Source of the DNA: Gordonia desulfuricans NBRC 100010
GTDB lineage: Bacteria; Actinomycetota; Actinomycetes; Mycobacteriales; Mycobacteriaceae
DNA: 64,000 bases
Assembly: GCF_001485495.1 (NCBI RefSeq)
Contig: NZ_BCNF01000022.1
Location: forward strand, 49,024 to 113,023
Direction: 5' to 3'
Position numbers and translations under genes: made by a program. The number at the start of each line of letters is the position of its first letter. Position 1 is the stretch's first letter. Below the pieces are notes generated by a model that did no database searches, was not told the DNA's origin, and saw nothing but the letters and a program-made list of their open reading frames with translations. Below are positions 8,499 to 16,935 of the stretch, one piece after another.

Positions 8499-9236
8499 GT
8501 GTTCGTCGTCGCCCACATCAGCGACCTGCATTTCAACGGGACGCGCTTCAACCGCGCCCGTATCGAGTCGGCGCTCAACTACGTCAACGCGCGCGCCGAC
8601 GGCATCAACGCACTCCTGATCACCGGCGACATCGCCGACGAGGGCAGCCCGTCGGAGTACCGCGAGGCGCACCGGGTGATCGACAGCCCGCTGCCCACCC
8701 TGATCACCGTCGGCAACCACGACACCCGTGAGGGGTTCCGCGAGTTCGTGCTCGGCGAGCCCGGTTCGGCGCCGGTCAACTCCGCACGCCTGATCGACGG
8801 TGTGCTGTTCCTCGTCGTCGACAGCTCCATCCCCGGCCGCAACGACGGATTCATCGACGACGACACGCTCACCTGGATGTCGGCGCAGATCACCGCGGCC
8901 GGTCCGGACACCCGGGTGCTGGTGGCCTTCCACCATCCGCCCGTGGTGATCCAGATGACCTTCATGGACACCATCCGCCAGACCGGGGAGGAACGGCTCG
9001 CCGAACTCGTCGACCGGCACCCGAACATCGTCGGATTCCTGTGCGGTCACGCCCATTCGGCATGTGTCACCCGATTCGCCGGCCGCCCGCTGTGCGTGGC
9101 GCCGGGCGTCGCCTCCACCCTCAACCTGCCGTTCGAGGGCCAGGACATCGTCAACCGCGGTCAGCCGCCGGGCGTCGCCTTCCACATGCTCGACGGCGAT
9201 CGGCTGATCACACACTTCCGCTCGGTCATGTTCTGA
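8499..9236 (+). CDS. Metallophosphoesterase, CpdA/Rv0805-like
   Basis: A 245-residue class III cyclic-nucleotide phosphodiesterase-like metallophosphoesterase. All two-metal motifs are visible: ISDLHF (Asp9 and His11), GDIAD, GNHD, AFHHPP and GHAH. The family includes E. coli CpdA and Mycobacterium Rv0805, which hydrolyse 2',3'- and 3',5'-cAMP and have been linked to the envelope. The length fits CpdA. It starts at the GTG at 8499. A TAGCCT box 30 bases upstream could be its promoter. A cytosolic cyclic-nucleotide phosphodiesterase role is likely, but substrate preference cannot be read from sequence. Confidence 0.86.
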   Translation: MFVVAHISDLHFNGTRFNRARIESALNYVNARADGINALLITGDIADEGSPSEYREAHRVIDSPLPTLITVGNHDTREGFREFVLGEPGSAPVNSARLIDGVLFLVVDSSIPGRNDGFIDDDTLTWMSAQITAAGPDTRVLVAFHHPPVVIQMTFMDTIRQTGEERLAELVDRHPNIVGFLCGHAHSACVTRFAGRPLCVAPGVASTLNLPFEGQDIVNRGQPPGVAFHMLDGDRLITHFRSVMF

Positions 9237-9243
9237 CCCCACC

Positions 9244-9283
9244 CGGTACCCGAGGGGCTCGGTCGGTACCCGAGGGGCTCAGT
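9244..9283. repeat. Two direct copies of a 20-bp repeat over a stop codon
   Basis: CGGTACCCGAGGGGCTCGGT (9244-9263) is followed directly by the same sequence with one change (AGT for GGT, 9264-9283). The second copy contains the stop codon (9279-9281) of the minus-strand repeat protein, and the first starts 7 bases after the stop of the plus-strand phosphoesterase. Confidence 0.8.
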
Positions 9284-12077
9284 CGGGCAGTTCGCCGATG
9301 AACGTCCGCATGTCGAGCAGCGTCGAGTCGTCCGGGGCATAGGAGAGCCCCTCCGCGATCCGGGCGTCGGCGGCCTGCCGGTCGTCCTGCTGGTACTCCA
9401 CCCAGGCAGCCGACGCACAGGCGGCCACCACCAGCGGAATCCACCCGTTGTGCCGGGCGGCCTCGAGCGCGGCCGCGAGCAGCACCCGCGCACCATCGGG
9501 ATCCTCCGCCGCACGGAGGTCCGCGGCGGCGATGTCGACCTGCGCGCGGGTGTAGACGGTCTCCGGGCCGTCGGGCAGCACGGCCAGGAGCCGGCCCGCA
9601 CGGGCGAGGTGGGCCTCGGCGACGGCGACATCGTGCAGGGTGTGCGACGCCATCGCGGCCCGGCGCAGGGCATCCACCGCATCGACCACCGCCCCGATCG
9701 CCTCGAAGACGTCGGCGGCCGCGAGGTAGTCGACGATCGCGGCCGGCGCGTCGTCGACCGCATCGCGCTCGTCGGCCCGGAAGCGCAGCAGCCGCGCCCT
9801 GTCGTCCTCGGGGGAGTCCGGCGGGAGCGTCTCCAGCACCGCGGTCACCGTCATCGCGGCCTCGGCGTGCAGGCCCGCCCGCGATTGGGCGGTGGCCATC
9901 ACCCGCCGGCCACGATCGGCGTGATAGTCGTCGCCGAGGGCGGTCATCCGGTCGGTGACCGGTCCGACGATGTCGATCACCGACTGCGCGTCGTCTCCCC
10001 GTTCCACCATCACCCCCGCCAGATCAAGGGCGACGCTGTCGGCGGTGTGGGCGAGTCCTTCCACCGTGAGGACCGCCCGCGCATGCTCGGCATCATCCAC
10101 CGCGCCGCCGAGATCGCCTGCCGCGAGCCGGATCTCGTAACGATGCATGAGCACCTCGGCACGCTGGACGTAGCGGGAGTGGGTCAGCGCCTCGTCCAGC
10201 AGCGGTTCCACCCCGGCCGGGTCCCGCTGCTGCTGATCGGCCGATGCCAGCCGCAACGCCTCGACCAGTTCGGCCCGCGCCTCCATCCGCTGATCCGAAC
10301 CGGTCGCCGACGCCACGGCGCGACGGGCCGCCGACACCGCGGCGTCGGCGTCGTCGGCGAACTCGAGATCCTGCGACCCGCGCAGATTGGCGCGGGCACG
10401 GTGCATCGTGGCCTTGAGCATCCAGGAGTCGGCCACCGGTGAACCCGCGCCCTCACGCAACCGGACAGCGGCATCGGGATCGGCGAGGACGGCCAGTCCC
10501 CGGTCGAGGGTCGCGATCGCCGCCGACGTGTCGGTGCCCGAGATCAGCATGGCCCGGATGTTCCAGATATTCGCCTGCCGTTCGGGTTCCCAGCCCGGAT
10601 CGGGGACGGCATCGGCCGCCGGCAGCGACGACCCGGTGCTCAGATCGACCTCGAGTGCGTCGGCGAGCAACCTCGACTGCATCGCCCAGTGCGGCCGGCC
10701 GATCGCCGACGCCCGCTCCGCGGCGGCACGCAGTTCGGCGACCGACAGGTCGGGATCGGTACGCCGACGATCCCAGGCCAGAGCCTGTTCGGCACGGACC
10801 CGTTCCAGCTTGGTGAGATCGGAAAGCTTGTCCCGCAACAGTTCCGCACACTGTTCGGCACGACGCTCCGAGACCGGGCGGAAGACGAACATCCCCGACA
10901 GCAGGCCGGCGGCATCCCGCCGGGCCACCGGGACCACCTCGGACTCCGGGTATCCGCCGCCCCGCACGGCCAGCAGCCGCTCGGTGCGGTCGGAGATCGC
11001 GGTGGTGCGATTGCGGATGTCGAACCGCTGCGCCAGTTCGCGGGCGCGCGTGGCGAATTCGTCGGCGAGTTCACCGACCGGCCGGACACGGGCGGGCTGC
11101 GACGGCGAGATACGTTGCGCCACCACGGAATCCGGATCGATTGCGGCCACCGACGCGAACACGGCACCGATCGCCGTCGCCTGCTGCAGCTCGGCCATCG
11201 GACTGAACGCCTCGTCGATCCGGTCGAGGTGGCGCAGGACCAGCTGATGTGCGGTGGCGAGCTCGTCGACGTGCAACAGGCCGATCAGCGACTCGGCGGC
11301 ACGGCCGATCATCGCCGGATGACGCCACGCCCGGTCGACGGCGCGGACCGCGGTGACCACGTCGTCGCGGCGGCCGGCGCGCGCATAGGGACCGACCAGC
11401 GGATACGACGGCTCGGCCGGGAAGAACCCGCACCGGTTCCCGTTGTCGGCGAGTCCGCCCTCGCCGAGCGACACCGCGTCGTGGTCACGTCCGGCCTCGG
11501 CGTAGTACCGCGTGAGGCAGGCCTCGATCCAGTCGTCACAGAATCCCGGTGGCGGCGGCGCACCCAGCATCGGTTCCATGATCTCCACGGCTCGCCCCGG
11601 ATCGCCCTGGTGGAGCGCGATCTCGGCCTCGACGTATGCCTCGACGGCCGCCGGGTCGTAGCCCCCGGCGGTGGCGCGCACGGTCCAGTCGGCGACCAGG
11701 GCCCGGATCTGGCCGAAGCCCATCGCCGGCAATTCGATCGCGTTCATCACGACGTCGGCGACGTTGACGTACACCTCGAACATCTCGTACTCGTGCAGTC
11801 GGAGTTCGGGTCCGCGCGCGTCGAGGTCGGCAAGCATCCAGGCCACCAGCGTCAGCTGGTCCACCGAGGGACCCCACGACGCCGCCGCCATCGCCGCATC
11901 GAGCCGGGCGGTGAACATCGTCCGCCGATCCCCGAGCGCGTCGGCCCGGGCGATCAGCGACGGATACGGGGTGAAGTCGTGTTCCCCGGGCCCGCCGTGC
12001 CCGTGGCGGGCCTCCCACAGGTCGCGCTGCAACCGCTCGAGCTCGTCGTCATCCCTGGACGGGCCGGCCATCGTCAC
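9279..12077 (-). CDS. Large helical-repeat (TPR-like) protein next to HSP90
   Basis: A 932-residue soluble protein with no signal peptide or membrane segment. It is built of alanine-rich helical pairs throughout (for example AEIALHQGDPGRAVEIMEPM, ASLASADQQQ-type helices and the C-terminal AHLARAGRLLAVLP), the composition of a tetratricopeptide-like solenoid. No enzymatic motif is recognised. It begins 19 bases after the HSP90 stop codon, at a GTG (12077) or ATG (12071) behind GGAGA/GAGAGG, so the two are almost certainly co-transcribed. TPR proteins are classic HSP90 partners in eukaryotes, and the pairing suggests a dedicated co-chaperone, adaptor or client. The repeat assignment rests on composition and context and is not a domain hit. 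Confidence 0.72.
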   Translation of the reverse strand: MTMAGPSRDDDELERLQRDLWEARHGHGGPGEHDFTPYPSLIARADALGDRRTMFTARLDAAMAAASWGPSVDQLTLVAWMLADLDARGPELRLHEYEMFEVYVNVADVVMNAIELPAMGFGQIRALVADWTVRATAGGYDPAAVEAYVEAEIALHQGDPGRAVEIMEPMLGAPPPPGFCDDWIEACLTRYYAEAGRDHDAVSLGEGGLADNGNRCGFFPAEPSYPLVGPYARAGRRDDVVTAVRAVDRAWRHPAMIGRAAESLIGLLHVDELATAHQLVLRHLDRIDEAFSPMAELQQATAIGAVFASVAAIDPDSVVAQRISPSQPARVRPVGELADEFATRARELAQRFDIRNRTTAISDRTERLLAVRGGGYPESEVVPVARRDAAGLLSGMFVFRPVSERRAEQCAELLRDKLSDLTKLERVRAEQALAWDRRRTDPDLSVAELRAAAERASAIGRPHWAMQSRLLADALEVDLSTGSSLPAADAVPDPGWEPERQANIWNIRAMLISGTDTSAAIATLDRGLAVLADPDAAVRLREGAGSPVADSWMLKATMHRARANLRGSQDLEFADDADAAVSAARRAVASATGSDQRMEARAELVEALRLASADQQQRDPAGVEPLLDEALTHSRYVQRAEVLMHRYEIRLAAGDLGGAVDDAEHARAVLTVEGLAHTADSVALDLAGVMVERGDDAQSVIDIVGPVTDRMTALGDDYHADRGRRVMATAQSRAGLHAEAAMTVTAVLETLPPDSPEDDRARLLRFRADERDAVDDAPAAIVDYLAAADVFEAIGAVVDAVDALRRAAMASHTLHDVAVAEAHLARAGRLLAVLPDGPETVYTRAQVDIAAADLRAAEDPDGARVLLAAALEAARHNGWIPLVVAACASAAWVEYQQDDRQAADARIAEGLSYAPDDSTLLDMRTFIGELPD

Positions 12078-12096
12078 CTCTCGAGGTCTCCATTCT

Positions 12097-13905
12097 TCAT
12101 GAGTCCGACTGTGGCGAAGGTGGATTCACCACATCAACGCTCCGCGCGGCGAGATCGGCGAGGATTCCGAGTGCCTCGTCGACCTCCGCGGCCACCACCC
12201 CGCTGACCGGTCGGCGGGTACGGATGGCGGCCTGGCCGTAGATGGTCCGCAGCACCGCCCCGCGGACGAGCTCATCGTGGATTCCGTTGAGCCGCTGGAT
12301 CAGTGGATTGGTCGTGTTGAGCACCAGGGTCGGCCGTCCGTCCACCGGCTCGGTGTCGGTGACCAGGCCCGCCAACGCCGACAACCATGCGTCGGCCTTG
12401 CCCTCGACATTGGCCAGCAACTGCTCACGATCGCGGTCGAGTTGTGCCGAATCATCGGTGATCAGCAGCGCGGCAACCGATTCCGGGTCGAAGGCGCCGG
12501 TCTCGGCACGGCAGTCGAAACGCAGCAGGGCACGCCGGGCGGCGTCGAGCAGTACCGCGAACGTGTCGGCGTCGTCGGTGCCGGCCACCCCGATCTGGCC
12601 CAGCAGGTACTGCTGGGTGACCGGCTCACAGCTGACGTCGGGGTTCGCGTGGAGCAGTTCCCGGATGACGGCGGTCTCGAAGGCATGACCGGCATTGATC
12701 AGTCCCACACCACGATGGGTGAGGATGTCGGCGAGCACCCGGAAGTCGTCGACACTCGAGGTGTATCGCAGCGTGCCGAAGCGGGCGCGGAACGCCGACA
12801 ACGACATCGGCCCCACATTGGTCTCGTACCGGCAGTGCCGGTCGACGAAGCGGAGCAGTTCCGGTGTCCGGTGGGCGATCGACTTGATCCCCAGTTCGTG
12901 AACGGCGAGGAACCGTTCGCGCGCCGAGGTGTGATCACCGAGTCGGACGAGCCAGTCACTCACCTGGGCGGCAAGGCCGTCACGGACCTCGGCGAACAGT
13001 TCGTCGCGCACCAGCCCCTCCCGGGATGCGGTGAGCGCCAAGCCCTGTGCGTCGATCACCACCCGCACGAAATAGGCCCAGTCGGGCAGGAGGTCGGCGA
13101 GGTCGCCGACGAGCAGCCCCTTGACGTAGCACCGGTGCCCGGCCCGCTGGGTGGGATCCGACGCCGACGGCCGCACGTAGGCCACGCCACGCAACCCGGC
13201 CTGGGGCACCGACAACTCGAAGGTCTCGAGCGGGGTGAATCCGAATTCGTCCTGGCAGAAGGCGATCCGCCGGGCCGCACGCTCGCCTGCGTTGAGATCG
13301 GCACCGAACGGATCGGCCACGGGGGTGATGGTCTCACCGTTCACCCGGACCGGGGTCCGGCGCAGACCGATGTAGTCGGTGACCAGCCGCCGCACCCGAT
13401 GGGGATGCAACCATTTCTCGCTGCCGCGCCGGGCACGCAGCCGGATGGTGGTGCCGGGCTCGGCGCGGGTGCCGTCGGCCACCGTGAACCGGCCGGCCAC
13501 CGACCCCGACCATCCCACCGGCTGCCCGCCGGGCGTGCGGGAGTCGACGTCGATGGCGTCGGCGACGAGGAAGGCGCTGAGCAGCCCCACCCCGAACTGT
13601 CCGATGGTGTCCTCGGCGGCGAATCCGAGATCGTCGCGTTTGGAACTGCGCCCGATGGTGCCGAGCAGGTCGGCGATCACCGACCGCGACATCCCGCAGC
13701 CGTGATCGTCGATGCGGAACTCCACACCGTCTGTCTCGATGGCGATCTCGGTGTCGGCGGTACCGGCGACGGTGTGTGCGTCGAGGGCGTTCTGCACCAA
13801 TTCGCGAACGTAGACACCCGGATTCGAGTACAGGTTGGTGCCGAGCACGTCGATCAGTGAGCGCAGGTCGACGTCGTAGGCGCCAGGTGAGCTCATGGCG
13901 GTCAT
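12097..13905 (-). CDS. HSP90 family protein (short, non-canonical HtpG)
   Basis: A 602-residue HSP90-type ATPase. The GHKL nucleotide pocket is intact: RELVQNALDAH (catalytic E35, Mg-binding N39), IDDHGCGMS (D67, G71), GTIGRSS lid and IGQFGVGLLS (102-110). The middle domain keeps the catalytic arginine in ALTASREGLVR (R295), corresponding to NVSRE in HtpG. The C-terminal third is divergent and ends PPSPQSDS, without the eukaryotic MEEVD tail. It should therefore be an active ATP-driven clamp, but of a branch distinct from standard htpG. It sits between a DUF218 membrane protein (17 bases upstream) and a large repeat protein (19 bases downstream), all on one strand. ATG 13905 is listed; ATG 13896 has the better-spaced AGGA and may be the true start. 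Confidence 0.9.
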   Translation of the reverse strand: MTAMSSPGAYDVDLRSLIDVLGTNLYSNPGVYVRELVQNALDAHTVAGTADTEIAIETDGVEFRIDDHGCGMSRSVIADLLGTIGRSSKRDDLGFAAEDTIGQFGVGLLSAFLVADAIDVDSRTPGGQPVGWSGSVAGRFTVADGTRAEPGTTIRLRARRGSEKWLHPHRVRRLVTDYIGLRRTPVRVNGETITPVADPFGADLNAGERAARRIAFCQDEFGFTPLETFELSVPQAGLRGVAYVRPSASDPTQRAGHRCYVKGLLVGDLADLLPDWAYFVRVVIDAQGLALTASREGLVRDELFAEVRDGLAAQVSDWLVRLGDHTSARERFLAVHELGIKSIAHRTPELLRFVDRHCRYETNVGPMSLSAFRARFGTLRYTSSVDDFRVLADILTHRGVGLINAGHAFETAVIRELLHANPDVSCEPVTQQYLLGQIGVAGTDDADTFAVLLDAARRALLRFDCRAETGAFDPESVAALLITDDSAQLDRDREQLLANVEGKADAWLSALAGLVTDTEPVDGRPTLVLNTTNPLIQRLNGIHDELVRGAVLRTIYGQAAIRTRRPVSGVVAAEVDEALGILADLAARSVDVVNPPSPQSDS

Positions 13906-13922
13906 CCTACGGTGAGCAGGAT

Positions 13923-14987
13923 TCAGCCTCCGGAAGACCCTCCACTGCGCAACTGTTCGAGCACCTTGCCGCCGATCTCACCGAGCAGACCCGGACCCAC
14001 ATCGGGCAGTTCGTCGGTGGACAACAGCGGTTTGCGGGAGGCGGGAAGTCCGGCGGTGCGGGTGGCCTCCACCCGGATACCGGTCTGCTTGTCCTTGGCC
14101 AGCGGGGTGGTGTACTTCGCCAGATCGGTGGGAGTGGTCACGGTGCTCACCACTTTCAGCCCGGTCGATCCGAAATCGGCTGCCGCCCTGCGAATGTGGT
14201 TGGGCGAGGTGACGAGGACGATGTCGGTGATGCCGCGGGGCCGCAGGATCGGGGCGGTGTTCTGCGCATTCGACACGGTGGAGACCGACTGCTCCTCGGT
14301 GACGATCCGCGTGGCGTCGACACCCTTGCGGATCAGCCAGGCCCGCATCGCGCCGGCCTCGGTCACCCCGTTCTGCGGTTTGCCGCCGGTGACGACGATC
14401 GGCGCCGACGGCAGCACCTGCGCCTGCGCGAGCCCGGCCTCGAGCCGTTTGACCAGTTCAGGGGCCATCTCACCCTTCGGACTCAACCCGAATCCGAGGA
14501 TGACGATGGCCGGGTTGCCGGCCACCTGCTGCGGCTGGGTGGCGGGCACGATGGCCGCGGCGGCCGTCACCGCCTCGGTGACCGTTCGCGCGGTTCCGGC
14601 GAGCAGCGGGTTGACCACGGCGAGCCGCCTCAGGGCGGCGGACGCGGTGCTCGCATCGTCGACCTGATCGCTCCAGATCGCCTGCAGGGCCAGCGATTGG
14701 CCGTCGGCCGGCGAGAGCGTGACCGCCTGCCGGAGGGCATCCAGGCCACCGGTCACGTCGCCGGTGCCGAACTTCTGCTGGGCGTCGTTGTAGAGCGTCG
14801 CCGGATCGGTGGCCACGGCCACGGTCTGTACCCGCGGATGCTCCCCCACGGGAATCGAGCCCACCGCGGCACCGGTCACGGCCGACGCCACGATCACCCC
14901 GGCCGCCACATAACGGAATCGCTTCACTCTGGTCACACCAGTCACTGGCGTAACAGTAACGGTCTTCGGCAACAGCCCGGCACGCAT
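13923..14987 (-). CDS. DUF218 (YdcF/ElyC/SanA-like) membrane-anchored protein
   Basis: Up to 354 residues. One hydrophobic helix near the N-terminus (YVAAGVIVASAVTGAAVG) is followed by a TPR-like helical stretch (about 60-130) and then a DUF218 domain with AIVILGFGLSPKGEM, PIVVTGGKPQNGVTEAGAM and VLVTSPNHIRRA. The latter two match the GGxxxxxxxSEA and TSxxHxxRA motifs of YdcF/SanA/ElyC proteins, linked to envelope integrity and lipid-carrier metabolism. The domain probably faces outward behind a signal anchor. It is the first gene of a likely operon with HSP90 and the repeat protein. The start is unsure: ATG 14987, or GTG 14936 or 14927, which would put the helix nearer the N-terminus. Confidence 0.8.
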   Translation of the reverse strand: MRAGLLPKTVTVTPVTGVTRVKRFRYVAAGVIVASAVTGAAVGSIPVGEHPRVQTVAVATDPATLYNDAQQKFGTGDVTGGLDALRQAVTLSPADGQSLALQAIWSDQVDDASTASAALRRLAVVNPLLAGTARTVTEAVTAAAAIVPATQPQQVAGNPAIVILGFGLSPKGEMAPELVKRLEAGLAQAQVLPSAPIVVTGGKPQNGVTEAGAMRAWLIRKGVDATRIVTEEQSVSTVSNAQNTAPILRPRGITDIVLVTSPNHIRRAAADFGSTGLKVVSTVTTPTDLAKYTTPLAKDKQTGIRVEATRTAGLPASRKPLLSTDELPDVGPGLLGEIGGKVLEQLRSGGSSGG

Positions 14988-15007
14988 CCGGTGACGGTCC
15001 GATAACG

Positions 15008-15044
15008 CCGACCGCCCCGAGGCCAGTGGCCCCGGGGCGGTCGG
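15008..15044 (-). terminator. Hairpin terminator after pntB
   Basis: CCGACCGCCCC (15008-15018) pairs perfectly with GGGGCGGTCGG (15034-15044). An inner GGCC/GGCC pair extends the stem. It lies 30 bases beyond the pntB stop codon. No T-tract follows, as is common in high-GC actinobacteria. Confidence 0.7.
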
Positions 15045-15073
15045 AGGGTGTGTACCGCTACCGTACTGCGGTC

Positions 15074-16609
15074 CTACAGCGCCTTCAGCTCTTCGATCAC
15101 CGCGTCGACGGACTTCTTCGCGTCGCCGAACAGCATCGACGTCTGATCGAGGTAGAACAGCGGGTTCTCGATACCGGCATAACCCGAGCTCATACCGCGC
15201 TTGAGCACGATCACCGAGCGCGCCTGGTCGACGTTGAGGATCGGCATGCCGTGGATCGGGCTGCTCGGATCGTTCCGCGCGGCCGGGTTGGTCACGTCGT
15301 TGGCGCCGATCACGATGGCGACATCGGTGCGGTTGAACTCACCGTTGATGTCGTCCATCTCCTTCATCGCGTCATACGGCACATCCGCCTCGGCGAGCAG
15401 CACGTTCATGTGCCCGGGCATACGGCCGGCGACCGGATGGATCGCGTACTTGACCTCCACGCCCTTGCTCTCGAGCAGGCTGGCCATCTCCTTGACCGCG
15501 TGCTGCGCCTGCGCCACGGCCAGACCGTAGCCGGGCACCACGATGACCTGGTTGGCGTAGGCCATCTGGATCGCGGCGTCGGCGGCCGAGGTGGCCTTGA
15601 CGGTGCCGCCGGCCGCACCGGCCGCACCCGCACCACCCTCGTCGCCGCCACCGAAGGCGCCGAACACGATGGCCGGGATCGACCGGTTCATCGCCTTGGC
15701 CATCAGGTTGGTCAGGATCGAACCCGACGCGCCGACGATCATGCCGGCCACGATCATCGCGGTGTTGTTCAGCGCGATACCCGCAGCCGCCGCGGACAGA
15801 CCGGTCAGGGCGTTGAGCAGCGAGATGACCACCGGCATGTCCGCGCCGCCGATCGGGAACACCACGAACAGACCCATCACACCGGAGGCGATCAGCAGAC
15901 CGACGATCCACCACACACTCGCGCCGCCGCCATTGGCGGCGTCGACCGCGAGGAAGATCGCGATCGCCAGCGAGATCACCATCAGCACGATGTTGGCGAG
16001 CTGGAAACTCTTGGCCGCCTTGACCAGCGACTTCTCCAGGTTCTTGTTCAGCAGTTCCTGCAGCTTCGCGAAGGCGACCAGCGAACCCCAGAACGACACC
16101 GAACCGATGATCGCGGCGATCAGCGAACCGGCCACCACCGGACCGGCCGGGGTGTCACGGAAGTGATGGAACCCGTCGGTCTCGATGAACTCCGCCCACG
16201 CGATCAGCGCGACGGTGCCACCACCGACACCGTTGAACAGCGCCACCAGCTGCGGCATGGCCGTCATCTTGGTCTTGAGCGCCGGCGGGATACCCAGTGC
16301 CACACCGACGATCAGACCGACGGCGATGAGCACCCAGTTGATGGTCGGCGTCGACGCATCCGACCCGGCCGGGCCACCCAGCTCACCGTTGCGGATCGGG
16401 ACGTTCAGCATGGTCGCGATGATCGCGATGATCATGCCGATCGCGGCGATCCAGTTGCCGCGCACCGCGGTCTTCGGGCCGGTCAGACCCATCAGACCGT
16501 AGATGAACAGACCGAATGCCAGGATGTAGAGCCCCGACACCAGATAGCTCCAGCTCGACGGAGCGGTCTGGGTGGGGACGATGAAGACGTTGAAGATGTC
16601 GATGTTCAC
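15074..16609 (-). CDS. pntB: NAD(P) transhydrogenase beta subunit PntB
   Basis: A 511-residue beta subunit of proton-translocating transhydrogenase. About nine membrane segments span residues 20-300 (domain II). The C-terminal domain III binds NADP(H), with VIVVPGYGLAVAQAQHA (about residue 355), then YAIHPVAGRMPGHMNVLLAE and VAIVIGANDVTNPAA. With PntAa and PntAb it uses the proton gradient to reduce NADP+ with NADH. It starts at a GTG that overlaps the pntAb stop by 4 bases (GTGA), so translation is coupled. A strong hairpin after the stop closes the operon. Confidence 0.96.
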   Translation of the reverse strand: MNIDIFNVFIVPTQTAPSSWSYLVSGLYILAFGLFIYGLMGLTGPKTAVRGNWIAAIGMIIAIIATMLNVPIRNGELGGPAGSDASTPTINWVLIAVGLIVGVALGIPPALKTKMTAMPQLVALFNGVGGGTVALIAWAEFIETDGFHHFRDTPAGPVVAGSLIAAIIGSVSFWGSLVAFAKLQELLNKNLEKSLVKAAKSFQLANIVLMVISLAIAIFLAVDAANGGGASVWWIVGLLIASGVMGLFVVFPIGGADMPVVISLLNALTGLSAAAAGIALNNTAMIVAGMIVGASGSILTNLMAKAMNRSIPAIVFGAFGGGDEGGAGAAGAAGGTVKATSAADAAIQMAYANQVIVVPGYGLAVAQAQHAVKEMASLLESKGVEVKYAIHPVAGRMPGHMNVLLAEADVPYDAMKEMDDINGEFNRTDVAIVIGANDVTNPAARNDPSSPIHGMPILNVDQARSVIVLKRGMSSGYAGIENPLFYLDQTSMLFGDAKKSVDAVIEELKAL

Positions 16610-16935
16610 TTGTCACCGTCCTTCTTCGGTTCCGGACGGCTCTTGAACATGCCCAGCATGCGGTCGGTGACGAGGAAGCCGCCGACCACGTTGAGCGTTC
16701 CGAAGACCAGGGCGACGAACGAGATCAGGTACACGCCCCAGCCCGCATTCGGCGGCAGCGAACCGATGACGGCGATCGCACCGAGCACCACGATGCCGTG
16801 GATGGCATTCGTGCCCGACATCAGCGGGGTGTGCAGGGTGTTGGGGACCTTCGAGATCACCGCGAAGCCGACGAAGCCGGCGAGCACGAGGATCGCGATG
16901 TTGGCCAACAGGCCGGTATACATTCCGGTGACCAT
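16606..16935 (-). CDS. pntAb: NAD(P) transhydrogenase alpha subunit, membrane part PntAb
   Basis: A 109-residue protein with three to four membrane helices: LLANIAILVLAGFVGFAVI, then TPLMSGTNAIHGIVVLGAI, the family signature, and VYLISFVALVFGTLNVVGGF. It is the separate membrane domain of the alpha subunit, as in Mycobacterium and Rhodospirillum, where the alpha chain is split in two. The start codon overlaps the pntAa stop by one base (TGATG), and its own stop overlaps pntB by four. Confidence 0.95.
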   Translation of the reverse strand: MVTGMYTGLLANIAILVLAGFVGFAVISKVPNTLHTPLMSGTNAIHGIVVLGAIAVIGSLPPNAGWGVYLISFVALVFGTLNVVGGFLVTDRMLGMFKSRPEPKKDGDK

